From Boswellia sacra (lineage: Eukaryota > Streptophyta > Magnoliopsida > Sapindales > Burseraceae): a stretch of DNA of 64,000 nucleotides. Every line of letters begins with the position of its first letter. Position 1 is the stretch's first letter. The stretch lies in the NCBI GenBank assembly GCA_013180625.2, contig SNVD02009802.1, forward strand, positions 124,001-188,000. Reading direction: 5' to 3'. Positions 13,501 to 23,419 of this stretch are shown here, in pieces. Both the position numbers and the translations under genes were made by a program. The notes beneath the pieces were generated by a model, which had not been told where the DNA came from, did no database searches, and saw only the letters and a list, made by a program, of their open reading frames with translations.

Positions 13501-16500
13501 TGAAAACCATCAGAGGGATCTTCAAGAGTTCTGAAACTCTTTTGATGGTCTTGATTAAATTTGATGAATGTTTGGGCTTTCATCTAATAATGCAAATGAG
13601 TCAACAGATCCACCAGTAAGAAATATCAAACTGCAACATAATTTGATCGGATCCCATTATTGGGTGATCTTGTGGGCCATGGAAGGGGAATTTAGTAGTG
13701 CATAAAATATAGGTTCAAGAACCCCTTATGTTTTACACAAGTTTTGAAACAATTTTTGAACTGTTGAATCTAAGCATTTAGATGATTGACATTGAATGTC
13801 ATTTCCAAGGTGCTGTACTAACTAGATTCAATCTCAAACCTCAGAAGCTCTTGGCCCAACAGTCCAGAACTTATGAAACAAATTGTATAAAATTGTATAA
13901 AAAGTGGTGCCACAGATCCTTAGACAAAAACAGCGGGCCAGGATTATAATCCATTGTCTTTAATGTGTACAAAAGCTTTCAATGGTATGCTATGCAATAA
14001 TGACAAGTGAAACCAATCATACCTCACTTTCAGTCAATGGTCGATCAGCAGAAATGACAAAAAGAACCAAATCTGCACGAGGTACAAATTCCTCAGTAAG
14101 GCGTTGTTGTCTTTTTAGGATTACATTAGTCCCAGGTGTATCAACAATAGTCATCTGATTTCAGAGAGATTGAAATAAATCAATTTCAGCGTGTAAGAAG
14201 TAATTAAGCAAAAGATCTATTGCTAGCAAGCTACTGCACTTTAACAGGCAGAATAAATTTACAAAGGCTAAGATATGATGACTTACTCCATTTCACTATA
14301 TTTTGTTATATGCCTTAATTTTTCTATACATTCCCCATAAATGCTCACCGCATCAAGGTCTTATGCAGCACCAGTATTATACATGATACGTTCATGCTAA
14401 TTTCATTAAGAGCTATCTTCACAGATGTTCAACCACCATATGATGTAGGTTCTTTACCCAGTTAATCAAAAATCGACTTGCATGTCACACTCAAATAATA
14501 CAATCATGTTAGTAACTTAAATATAAAATTAAGAAAAAGTGTAATGATGTTATCAGTGAGATCAAGTTGCAGTGATTTTGAAAATAACGCAAATCATGAC
14601 ACTGTCCGACATACATCTGCAAATAAATGCATTCTGAATTCTAGAGAGGCTTATTAAAAGGTTATAAGACATGGCTCCTATATCACAATAACTTTTTTCA
14701 AGCAACAAAGAAGCACAGGGGTAAAAAAGGAAAAACCTTATGAAAAAAGTTAATTAACTAATTATTGCAATAATGCAGAAATCAATAACAAACTCTGTGC
14801 TTGTGCGCTGATAAGAATGCATTTCTGTCTCTCACGACTATTCTAGGACACACTACAACAGGATATAAACTAAACTAACCACACATGCATAGAAAGAATG
14901 CAGGAACAACTCAGAACAGAATTCAGAAGCACAATAAAGAAAATCAAAATAACTCACATCTTTAAGAAGTGGAGAAGGAATATAGCAGATATATTGACCA
15001 TCTGGATGTCTTTCGCAACGCTGTTGCTCTTCACAATCGAGGTCAGAATAACGCAAGAAGGTGATCTCATTAGTTGTAGGAACAACCCCCTCCTTGAGGT
15101 ATCTTTCCCCAAGAAGTGCATTAATAACTGATGATTTACCGGAGTTAAATTCACCCTGGATGCATATAGAAAGATAATGAAGTCATAGGAGAACATAACA
15201 GAACAAGCAGTTCTCATGAGAACGTGCAAGAGAAACCAAAAAAAGAATGTACTCAATCTCACAGAGAAACAATTATCTATTAATTAATAAGAATAATTTT
15301 GCTCTTAAGAAGATAAGAATGGATTTGTTCCCTTAAACTTTAAAAGAAATGAGGAGTAAAAATCACACAACCAATATGAAGCAATAACTACAGATGTCAA
15401 CTTTGATATCACCCTCAACCATATGAAACTCCGGTACCAGTCAACCTCGACTGGAAACTTATATTAACCATAAGCATAGTAGAAGTAAATCTAAGATGAC
15501 ATTTTCTAATAGAAGAATAAGAGGGAAGCAAAACATTTAAATAGAAAATAATAATAATAACAAATGCTGCTGTAGACAAGACTTCAAACGAGTTTTACTT
15601 CATGAACAAGATAAACTGAAGTAACACACTTGTGAACAATGGGAAAGATGTGAGGACCAGTCATTTGATGAAACATATTCTCCTAAGCAAATAGGGGCAG
15701 AACAAATTTGAGAGAGACCTCCTAATTATCAAGATAAGGTTCTATATAATTAAACCGCTCATACCTCTATAAGATGTTGAATGAATGTGCACCCATGTTT
15801 TAATCTATAGCTTACATGTAAGACAACAAATTTTATCACAAGATGTATAAAGATAGGTACTGGAGGTGCACTTTCACAATTTTTTTAATAGATTCTTAAT
15901 AAAAGCACGCTTAAAGAATAACAAGGCCGTTTAGTTCTAGATTCTTTGAGATAAAGAGAAAAAGGTTTGTTTGAAATTCAGAGCTAATACCAATGTATAT
16001 CCCTGGAACCAGAGTTTGTTGAAGTTCAGCACACAATTACCACTATAACCAGAAAAAAGGGCTCATCAAGTTGAGAAACTGCATCAATGAGAAGCGAAAT
16101 CTCCTCCATCTGTCATTTGAAGCCAAATTCAATAGATTCAGGATCAAGTAATTAATAAATGATATTAATGAAGTGATGAATCATCTAAAACAAGTAACTG
16201 CAACTACCAAATGTTTAATTAAATGATCACCAGTGGAGCAGCTTTCTGGATAACATTTATTGCTTCAAGCAGGACTGATCTCTCTGCTTCTATGAGCTCT
16301 TTTTCTCTATCCTCTAAATTAACAAAGCCAGCAAAACCCTTTCTCCCATGAAAACTATTACTTGCATCAACGGTTTGAAGCTTATTGAAGCTTTGAAGCT
16401 CATCCTGTGGTCCTCTATTCATTGCATACATAGAATTAAACAATTGATGTAAAACATCAGCGCTAAAGAAGCTCAGCTCCTGCAATGAAACAACCAAACC

Positions 16501-17572
16501 ACTTGCACCTGATTTAAGAGATTGGGACATGTCCACAATGGACGAAGCATTTGTGATAAAAATGGGTATCTTCACATTGACAAATAAAGAGTTGTCAACC
16601 ACATCAAGATTTTTCCCCTCTTCAAAACCACAAATAAGAAAATCAGCACCTTCAGAACTAGATGCATTTAAGGCAGCATCCATACTTTCCACACTCCTTC
16701 CAACTAAAGGTAGAACTACTGATTCAGACTTTGAATCCAGCATTGTGTTTCTTGCCACAATAGCAGGAAGACCTGCAAGTGAAGGGAAACCCAACCAATG
16801 TCATCCATAGTGTCATAACTATGAACATATCAATTGGATTTCGTATGCTATATTCTAAATTTAAAAATTAAATCCAATTATTCACTAACAATCACAATAT
16901 TTATCATCTAAGAGTACAATCAAAGGGATAGGATCACATAACACAACAAACCAAAAATTTCATTCAGAAAAACTCCAATTGACACCAATAATAATAATAA
17001 TAATAATAATGGTGGCGGCAATTACGTGTAAAATTAAAATTAAATTACTACGATTTAGTACCTTGATCAGATAGCAGAACTCCACTCGCATTGACAGCAG
17101 TGGCAATATCCACGCGCTCCGCGATCAAAAAATACGCGCGGTCCTTCATTAGAGACTTCAACAAACAAGCAGCATCATAGACGCTCTTGCCACTGGCTTC
17201 ACCACCGTTAAGCACGACAATACCGACGAAGTTGGCCACAGCTTCGTCGATCAAATCCAAGACATTACCTCCAGACAGCACCTCATGAGGTTGGAGCTGG
17301 AGGACGACACTCGGCACCTTGATTTCGGGGCGCTTGTAACCGCCAGGGTACAAGGTTCTGGGTCTGGGGCGTGGCTGTTTCTGGGAAAGTAGAGGGAGAG
17401 AGTCGTCGGAAGAGTAAAAGGAGTTGTCGTTGGAGATACACTTGAAGGGAAAACGTGTACGATGGGGAGGGGACTTGAAGGCAGGGATAGGGAAGGATGG
17501 AGTTGGGAGGAAGAGAGCAAGTGGTGAGGCTGTAATTGTTGCTGGAGCGTGGAGTGAGAAGAGGGGTTTCAT
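4509..17572 (-). CDS. FZL: FZL: chloroplast FZO-like dynamin-family GTPase
   Basis: FZL is a membrane-remodelling GTPase of thylakoids and the inner envelope that shapes grana (family knowledge). Coding exons: 17572-17062, 16772-16231, 16109-16041, 15155-14958, 14154-14023, 7791-7705, 7570-7130, 7023-6856, 6507-6277, 5054-4939, 4791-4509. They total 2778 nt, or 925 residues; Arabidopsis FZL is about 910. Phases match at every junction. Residues 1-50 are a Ser/Pro/Thr-rich, acid-poor transit peptide. Residues 85-290 look like a ThiE/TenI-type barrel. The GTPase domain has G1 GEFNSGKS (375-382), G3 DTPG (445-448) and G4 NKSD (503-506). A Gly/Ala/Leu-rich double membrane segment spans about 794-838, followed by a C-terminal coiled coil. 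Intron 5, between the exons coding G3 and G4, is 6.2 kb because of inserted transposons. Both splice sites of that intron are intact and all exons are open, so the gene is probably functional. Confidence 0.95.
5191..5655 (+). repeat. Possible solo LTR in FZL intron 9 (weak)
   Basis: An AT-rich block begins TGATGTTGG and ends near GAGTTGTCA. It has a TATATAAG promoter-like core about 270 bp in and a pyrimidine-rich tail, the layout of a plant LTR on the plus strand, opposite to FZL. I found no matching 5-bp target duplication at these boundaries and no second copy in the window. Ordinary intron sequence is the alternative. Confidence 0.25.
7883..8077. mobile_element. Solo LTR (195 bp) with 5-bp target duplication, in FZL intron 5
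   Basis: The element begins TGTTAGAAC and ends TTTTAACA, so it has TG...CA ends and a short TGTTA/TAACA terminal inverted repeat. It is flanked on both sides by ATTTG (7878-7882 and 8078-8082), a perfect 5-bp target-site duplication. TATATATAT lies near its middle. Such short LTRs occur in copia elements and in non-autonomous TRIM elements. No internal region remains, so it is a solo LTR left after LTR-LTR recombination. Confidence 0.75.
8107..8493 (-). repeat. 3' LTR of the gypsy element
   Basis: 387 bp, TGATAAA...CCTATCA, the same ends as the other LTR. By eye it differs from the partner at about 20 positions, has microsatellite length differences, and lacks a block of about 35 bp that the partner has around 13300-13335. 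That divergence points to an old insertion. Confidence 0.9.
8346..9056 (-). pseudogene. Gypsy integrase C-terminus and chromodomain
   Basis: An open frame of 236 codons. The first 110 residues resemble the integrase C-terminal region of chromoviruses (FQVGDLVYLKLQPYRQ, then SPWYCGSYPV and HPVFHVSQLR). Around residues 140-170 is a chromodomain with LIKWKGLPDFEATWE, the motif thought to guide insertion into certain chromatin. The frame then runs about 50 codons into the 3' LTR, which begins at 8493. It is separated from the integrase core by a frame break near 9060-9090. Confidence 0.85.
9092..10108 (-). pseudogene. Gypsy integrase core (broken)
   Basis: A 338-codon frame. The first 45 residues are the end of RNase H. 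The H-H-C-C zinc finger follows (HSGLLKT ... CAVCQQNK), then the catalytic core with the DDE aspartates in LDFIEGLP and IISDRDRVF and the YHPQTDGQ segment, where family members normally have QTE; here Q-Y-E keeps the glutamate. Near the end the frame slips (LPTTLLLNLP), separating the core from the chromodomain part. Confidence 0.88.
10109..10537 (-). pseudogene. Gypsy RNase H region (broken)
   Basis: The frame from 10537 starts MKELRGFLGLTEYYRKFV, the connection after RT, and continues into RNase H with FVIDADASGLGIGAVL, holding the first catalytic aspartate. It stops at 10232. The rest of the domain resumes in another frame and runs into the integrase reading frame at 10108. Confidence 0.85.
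10553..11455 (-). pseudogene. Gypsy reverse transcriptase region
   Basis: A 300-codon frame with the RT fingers and palm: RPYHYPQIQKDEIE, VLLVKKKDGSWRFCVD, FSKLDLKLGYHQIRV and FVLVFFDDIPVYSKS. The active-site box is F-F-D-D where the family has Y-x-D-D or F-x-D-D, so both aspartates remain, but the usual Leu/Ile after it is Pro. The frame ends at 10553, just before the RNase H connection. Confidence 0.9.
11448..11912 (-). pseudogene. Gypsy aspartic protease region
   Basis: A 154-codon frame with the retropepsin-like signature VVLMDPGATHNFVS. Most relatives have D-S/T-G; this Asp-Pro-Gly-Ala variant is common in plant gypsy copies. It overlaps the RT frame by 8 bp in a different phase. A CCHC knuckle-like segment (CYRCDEKFSPGHRC) lies just upstream at about 11965-12012, at the end of gag. 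Confidence 0.85.
11913..12953 (-). pseudogene. Gypsy gag region (broken)
   Basis: The frame starting MAKKCEGRMDTIEEKIQ runs 215 codons to a stop at 12306. It has an N-terminal coiled coil and the retrotransposon gag core (PYEWVYRAEHIF, AFAWHQWEEFRR, YRRQFERLA). Downstream to 11913 the gag tail, with its zinc knuckle, survives only in other frames. Local GC content is clearly higher than in the surrounding intron. Confidence 0.85.
12966..12977 (-). other. Primer-binding site of the gypsy element (iMet tRNA type)
   Basis: TGGTATCAGAGC on the minus strand, 3 nt inside the 5' LTR. This is the standard plant LTR-retrotransposon primer site, complementary to the 3' end of initiator methionine tRNA. 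It fixes the element's orientation as minus. Confidence 0.92.
12981..13403 (-). repeat. 5' LTR of the gypsy element
   Basis: 423 bp, TGATAAAA...CCTATCA. It contains a TC/TA microsatellite around 13171-13200 and a block near 13300-13335 that is absent from the 3' LTR. Homologous to 8107-8493. Confidence 0.9.
16987..17010. repeat. (AAT)8 microsatellite in FZL intron 1
   Basis: An uninterrupted trinucleotide run in the intron between FZL coding exons 1 and 2; likely length-polymorphic. Confidence 0.9.
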
Positions 17573-18221
17573 GGCGCCTCGCTTCGGTTGGTCGCCAGAA
17601 ACACCAATACTAACACCAATACCTATAAGCCTTGAAAGATTTGCGTGTTATCCTCTTATCCGTTTGGACACAAAGTTGACCGCAGCCGCGCCACTCGCCC
17701 AAAACAAATTTTTCGACAAAAATGTTGAATTTAATTTCTTTTGGTTATTCAACAAATACCCAGATACATACAATAAAAATTCCATCTTCATCTTCTCTTT
17801 ACGTATTTTTAATAATATAAACTTTTTTATAATTATAAATAATATATATGATAAATAAATTTTTGAATTGTTATTAAATCTTTAAATATTATAACAAAAT
17901 TACGTAAATAAATAAATAAATTATTTTAAGTATGAATCTTCTTAACGTAACATGTATCATGAAGGCATTGTAAAAATTATGTAGTACTCTTAGAAAATCA
18001 TATATATTGATTGATTAATTTATAAAAATTACATTGTTTATATAAATAATTTATATCATATTATATTATATAAGTCTATACGAATAAATTTATATAAATA
18101 ATTTATAAAAATTACATTATTTAATTAAAAAATTATTTTTGAAAAACATAACTGGAGAATAAGCACCCAATTAATATATGTATTTGTGATTTTGGAATAA
18201 TGAGAAATAAAAAAAAAATTC

Positions 18222-18230
18222 ACACGTGGC
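18222..18230 (+). promoter_or_regulatory. G-box/ABRE-like element
   Basis: ACACGTGGC, a G-box core (CACGTG) with the ABRE-type GGC extension, 38 bp upstream of the TATA box of the 18383 gene. Known to bind bZIP and bHLH factors; function here is inferred. Confidence 0.5.
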
Positions 18231-18268
18231 AGAAATAAGGTGATCAGCGTGTAGATTTCCGTCTTCCG

Positions 18269-18276
18269 TATATAAG
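18269..18276 (+). promoter_or_regulatory. TATA box of the 18383 gene
   Basis: CGTATATAAGTC about 115 bp upstream of the start codon, followed by a pyrimidine-rich leader. Good match to the plant TATATAA consensus. Confidence 0.65.
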
Positions 18277-18382
18277 TCTGCTGCTCTCCCTTCTCGACTT
18301 TTATTTTCTTTTCCTTCCTTTCCCTAAATCACCTATTCACTTTGACTGTCGTCCACAACTGTTTTATTGAAAAAAAAAAAAA

Positions 18383-20750
18383 ATGGGTAGGAGACCCAAT
18401 GCTGCAAAGAGCAAAGAAACAGCTAAAATGGTAAATATAAAATTTTTTTGGCGGCTCTTTAGATTAGGTGAATCTGTTTTTCATACTTTTTCTCGTCTTT
18501 GACATAGTCACATTGTTCTCTTATGAGTTTTTTTTTTTTTTTAACATGTTGGTGTGTCTGTTTTACTCATTATCTTGTTTGCATGCATGGTTTTGTTTGT
18601 GCGTATGAGTGTTGGGGTAAAGTTTTGAACTTTTGATTTTGTTGTAAGCACTTTTAATGAGTGACATTGGCGCATGCAAGCTTTTGCCTTTTTTTGTGTG
18701 CGGTTACAACTGGGGTTGTTGTGTTATATTCTGTAAGGGTACAGAGATGTTGTTATTTCTGTTAGTTTTATTAATCAAAAAAGACAAAGACAGATTTTTT
18801 TTTTGGGGGTTTGTTTATTTTATAGAGATTATGTTTGATTGGTCAGAGGAAAGAGGGATGGTTTTAGAAATTTTAAGGAAATAATCTCAATAGTAAACTT
18901 TGGTTATGGTGTAACATTGATTTTCAGCTGCGACTAAGTGGTGGCATTGGGCATGTAACTTGTAAAATTTTCTGGTGTTTGTATCGCCCGCGTGTGTGTG
19001 TGTTTTTTCCTCTTTTAAGGTAAATTTTTACTACGACTATAATAAATTTGATTTTCTGGAGAGAATTTTTTGGGTGAACTTTAGATTCTAGAGTTTAATC
19101 TCATTTACTAATCTCAATGCATAACTACATTATTTTGATAAGAAGCCTGAAGGGGGAGAGGAATTGCCAGTTCAAGGCACAAATCCTTCATCAGAAGAAG
19201 TAGAACTGCAACCTGGAAACGCAAAAGAATCTTTGGCTAAACAAGAGTTAAAGCCTAAAAATAAAGCTAAATCTCGGGGATTATCTCCAAGGAGGAAACA
19301 CACTGTTAGTGTTAGTGTTAGGCGATCTCTACGACTGCAAGATTCAGTTGTGCATGCCCACAAACAAGACATCCAGCGTGTGATTGAAGAGATAGCTGTT
19401 AGCGAAAGTGAGAAAGAAGATGAACCACCTTCTTATGAAAAGACAGAGCAGCCTAATCCAACTATGGTAGACAAAAACTTAGAAGACAAGATTGACTATC
19501 TTGTACAACTACTGGAAGAACAACGAAATAGATTTTCTCCAAGTGCAGGCCCGTCAATGTCAAATGCCAGATACAAAAGCTTGTATTTTGAGTCCCAAAA
19601 GAAGGTATCAAGGCAATGTTAGCATCTTTCTTTGTTAGTCCTCAACTATTTACATTTCATGTCTATATGTTATTTTCCCATTTGCAGATTGACACCTTAA
19701 GTGAGGAAAATCGTCAGCTGGCTATGAAGTTAGAAAATGCCCTGGGCAAACTTGAAGCAGTATGTTCTTTGACATTCTTAATCTCAGATAATCCGTTATA
19801 TCATTTTTGCCCCTATCAAGTTCCCATTTTTGTACTCTACTTGATACATAAGTTGAGCAGAAAATATTGTGAGTACAAAAATTGTGCTTGAATTGTCATA
19901 TCATGTTAAGATCATTGAAGAATTTTGATAGTGAGCTCTTCCAGGTTGGCTTGCAAGTAGTTATTTCCTTTTTGATAAGATATTGGAGATGTATATTACT
20001 TAATAAGAAAGAGATTGCACGTATAAGATAGGTCAGATCTCCACCAAAAGCAAAAGCCATACAAAGACAGAACCTCTCCCGTAAACAATCCAGAAAATGA
20101 TACCAAGTTTTCACCTTTTTTTTATTCTCCCACTATCAAACAATTCTCCATGAATAAAGAATTACAAGAACCTAGTGTGGCCCAAGAAGACTTGAGTTAT
20201 TGCAAGTAGTTTTTTGTTGTAATACTGTTGTCAGTCCTTCTAATTTTAGTCTTTTTCAAGTATAAATAATGAAGAAAGTTTCAGGAATACAAATATATAT
20301 GTATTGCATCCAACAAAGATATCTGAGTCGTCCTTAGCCCAGTCGCTCAAGTTTTGATGTTTTATACGTTTATGTATTTTAGTAGTTCTTTTACTATCTG
20401 ACTTAACTGCTTCATTTTCCTTTTAATGATATATTATTGACAAAAATGTTATTTCTATAGTATTTTAGCAATTTAATGCATAAAACTTCATCTATATGAC
20501 ATATGATATTATTGCCATTTTGGATGTGTTTAATAATTTAGTGATACATGCCCTACTTTCTTTGTAGTATGAGACTGGGTCTCGTGCATATTCAGATATG
20601 CTGGAGAAATTGAAGGATGTGATCCTGGTCTCAAATATAACAAGAGCTACTGGAAATGCAGTAAATGTATCCTCTGATGCTTATACTTCGAAGGATGCTG
20701 ATCATGAAGCCCCCAGAGCTTTAGCTAAGAGAAGGAAAAAAAGTGAGTAA
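18383..20750 (+). CDS. Unrecognised lysine-rich coiled-coil protein (254 aa)
   Basis: I do not recognise this gene. Coding exons 18383-18430, 19143-19604, 19688-19759 and 20568-20750 join in phase 0 at all three junctions. The protein opens MGRRPNAAKSKETAKM. Residues 17-80 are basic and Ser-rich, with a possible nuclear signal SPRRKHTVSVSVRRSLRL (about 64-81). An acidic stretch follows. A predicted coiled coil covers about 125-215 (LEDKIDYLVQLLEEQ, then IDTLSEENRQLAMKLENALG). It ends with a basic tail AKRRKKSE. The acceptor of exon 2 has a poor pyrimidine tract, so that boundary is the least certain. The stop codon is embedded in GTGAGTAA, itself a good donor, so a longer spliced form is possible. 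Probably nuclear; no function proposed. Confidence 0.75.
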
Positions 20751-21882
20751 CTGATATGAGCCATGTATGTTTCAAATCGGAGGGAGCCCTATGTCTTATG
20801 TTTATGCTCTGTAGAATTTGTGAGTAGGTCTAGTTTGGCAAGTTAGTTTATCTTTGATTTTGGGGGCCAGTGACTTTGTGTTTGTTTACTTGCCCCTATT
20901 CTATCAGTATACTTGAAGTTGACTCAGGTTTAAAATGTTGAGTAGTTTGGAGCTTATAACGTCTTTTGAAAAATTGGTATATACCTTGATGATTGCTAAA
21001 ATGATCCATCTAGCATCATCTAATATTTTCCCCACTTTTTATTAGACCCTTATATTTATACCAAATCATGATTATATTTGGTATCCACTATTCTCCTCTC
21101 GATAATTAAAGAGTAATAATATTTTTTTCAAATAGAATTCCAAATTTTGTGTCTAAAGTAGAATTCGCTGTCACATCAATCGCTAAATCAACTCATTCGA
21201 TGATGTATGGATGTATTAAATTTTAGAGATTGATGTGGCATGATCTTTGTCACATAATTTGGGATCATATTTAAGAAGAATATCATATTTAAATTTGATT
21301 CTATCAAATTTGTATTCTTATTTTCATTTCTTTAACTTAAATTTTTTTATACTTCAATAATTCTGTCCATTTTTGAATCAAATGTTCTTGTTTTATAGAC
21401 ATTGAATGGAAAAAAAACTTGGCATACTGTTCTTATAAGGAGAAAATATTATTCCAAGTTTAGAAAAGATTTATTCTAATTGCAAGACAAATTTATTCTC
21501 TTTCTTTTGCTTTGATTGCTGAACACGAGAAGAACCATGATTTTCAATGCACTGCCGGATCTAATCAAGCTGTTTCTATAGCTCAATTATTAGATTATTT
21601 ATTCCAAGTTTAGAAAAGATTTATTCTAATTGCAAGACAAATTTATTCTCTTTCTTTTGCTTTGATTGCTGAACACGAGAAGAACCATGATTTTCAATGC
21701 ACTGCCGGATCTAATCAAGCTGTTTCTATAGCTCAATTATTAGATTATTTATTTCATATGGACCCAAAGACATATTAGAAAAACGTAGTTATCAAGGAAA
21801 AACAGCAAAATTTACATTTCAAGTGGAAACGAACTTGAAACATGAAACAACCCGCCTGCTTGCTGCATATTGTCATGACCAC
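20751..21882. other. Convergent intergenic spacer
   Basis: Lies between the 3' ends of the two coiled-coil genes. It is AT-rich and without a clear gene; it contains the 150-bp exact tandem duplication listed separately. Confidence 0.7.
21451..21750. repeat. Exact tandem duplication of a 150-bp unit
   Basis: 21451-21600 and 21601-21750 are identical at every base I compared. The unit starts ATTCCAAGTTTAGAAAAG and ends TTAGATTATTT. Because 150 is a multiple of three, one plus-strand frame is open for 47 codons after a TAG in each unit (it includes IAEHEKNHDFQCTAGSNQ). Identity means the event is very recent or an assembly error. Confidence 0.95.
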
Positions 21883-23419
21883 CTAGTGCTGTTCTTCGCG
21901 AAAGCTTTCATCAAGAGAAGTGGACAAACCAAAAATGTTTGTCCGAGGTGTTTCTGCAGCTTCATCATATTTAGCATCATCACCATCTGCATCATCAGAC
22001 TCTTCTGCTATAGCTGATGATGGAGATGAAAAGTCTAAGCACATCCCTCTTATAACTTCCTCATATGATGCGGAGAGATCTTGGGAGGTTATCTGGTGAT
22101 ATTCTACCAGCTGATGAAGGCATTGGTTTTCCCTAATCAGATTTGCATTTTCATTTGCTAATCTGGATTTCTCTGCAAGCAGTGCCTCCAATTGAAGCCT
22201 CACCTGTCCAGCCAGAAAAGCCATTTTAAGCGCTTATATATGTATGCAAATGTTTCTAGAAAGTAAAAGAGTGAAAAAAGAAGCCTACCAGATCATCTTC
22301 CTCCGGTCTTATCCCTGTAACAAACCCATCTCTGAGCCTCCTGTTCTCTTCCTCAAGCAAAATGCATCTTTCTTGCATGAAACATAAATCCGATTTTATC
22401 GATTTCAGCTCTCTTGCCAGTGAAGCAGCTTTTGTTGCCATGGAAATTGCAAGCTGCATGAATACAAGCAAACAATTAGTAAAACCCAAGAAACTCCACC
22501 ACAGGTAGCATTACATACATTGAATAGAAAGAACAAAGGAGAAAGACCAACATTTTTGGCTTTCTTCATCCTCTTATCTTTTGAACTTGGCTCATTTTCC
22601 TTCTGAGAATCATCTCCTTGATCATCCGAACTCTCGCCGGGATCAAACTTCCTCTTCACTCCCTTCTTAGTTTCTTCTTGACTTTGTTGTTTCCTTGAAT
22701 CCTCTTCTTTGACATTCTCTGAGTAATTCAGATTGCTCTGGAATATCTCAGTGAATGTCGGTGGTTTAGCCAGATCTCTAGCTCCCTGGAATCAGAGAAG
22801 AATAATGAGCCCAATAACATTTTCAGAAACTGAATTTTACACATTCGATTGGACTTGAAATAACGTACAAAGTCTCAGATTACCTGAAGGGCATTTTCTA
22901 GATTGTTTGACAGCTGAGACAAGGTGTGAGCAACAGAGTCAAACCCTCTAAGCAGCAGCAATGAGTCCTCCTTCAATCGCTTAGCTCTGTCCGATACTCC
23001 TCCTTTATTCTACAAAAAACCACCCCAGAAAAAAAAAACCCATCAGCCTCCATCTCGAGCTACAACAAAATGTACATAGAAAAATCATTCGAAAAGTTAA
23101 AAAAACTTAGCTCACCCCTTGTTTAGGTAAAGAAGGTTCGAGTTGATTTTGCCCATCTCCATCTGATAACTTTCTGCTGCGATCTTCGAGAATTGAGTCG
23201 ATTCGGGAACGCAGATTGCTCCAGAAACGCTTATCTGAACATGGGCTGTGCAGAGGAGAAGTACCCATGAAGCTTGTAGACTCCTGTAATCAAACATTGA
23301 ACAAAGTCATGGGAAAGTAGCCCTTCGAAATGATGAGATTAAGAAACATAAAATAGAAGAAGAAGAGAATATACCTCGTTGAGGCAGGCCGGTGACTGTA
23401 TATCCACTGAAGCGGCCAT
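21883..23419 (-). CDS. Coiled-coil protein resembling Arabidopsis At4g02800
   Basis: Coding exons 23419-23375, 23283-23116, 23009-22884, 22785-22552, 22453-22289 and 22203-21883, all phase 0, give 352 residues. The donor after 22552 (GTTGGT) is weak; the others are normal. The N-terminus ([15 protein letters not shown]) has short Ser/Pro motifs. Residues 72-113 are a Leu-rich helical segment ([19 protein letters not shown]). Residues 140-190 are basic and acidic ([25 protein letters not shown]), likely a nuclear signal. A long coiled coil spans about 195-300 ([32 protein letters not shown]), then an acidic tail. Arabidopsis At4g02800 is annotated only as a GRIP/coiled-coil protein; the match is from memory and supported by its neighbours (FAF, DAR3). 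Biochemical role unknown. Confidence 0.85.

Larger units (their letters stand above)
17573..18382. other. Divergent promoter region between FZL and the 18383 gene
   Basis: 810 bp separate the two start codons, which point away from each other. The half near FZL is less AT-rich; 17820-18180 is a very AT-rich stretch with repeated TTTATATAAATAATTTAT-like segments in both orientations. The plus-strand gene has a good TATA box and G-box; I see no equally good TATA for FZL. Confidence 0.6.
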
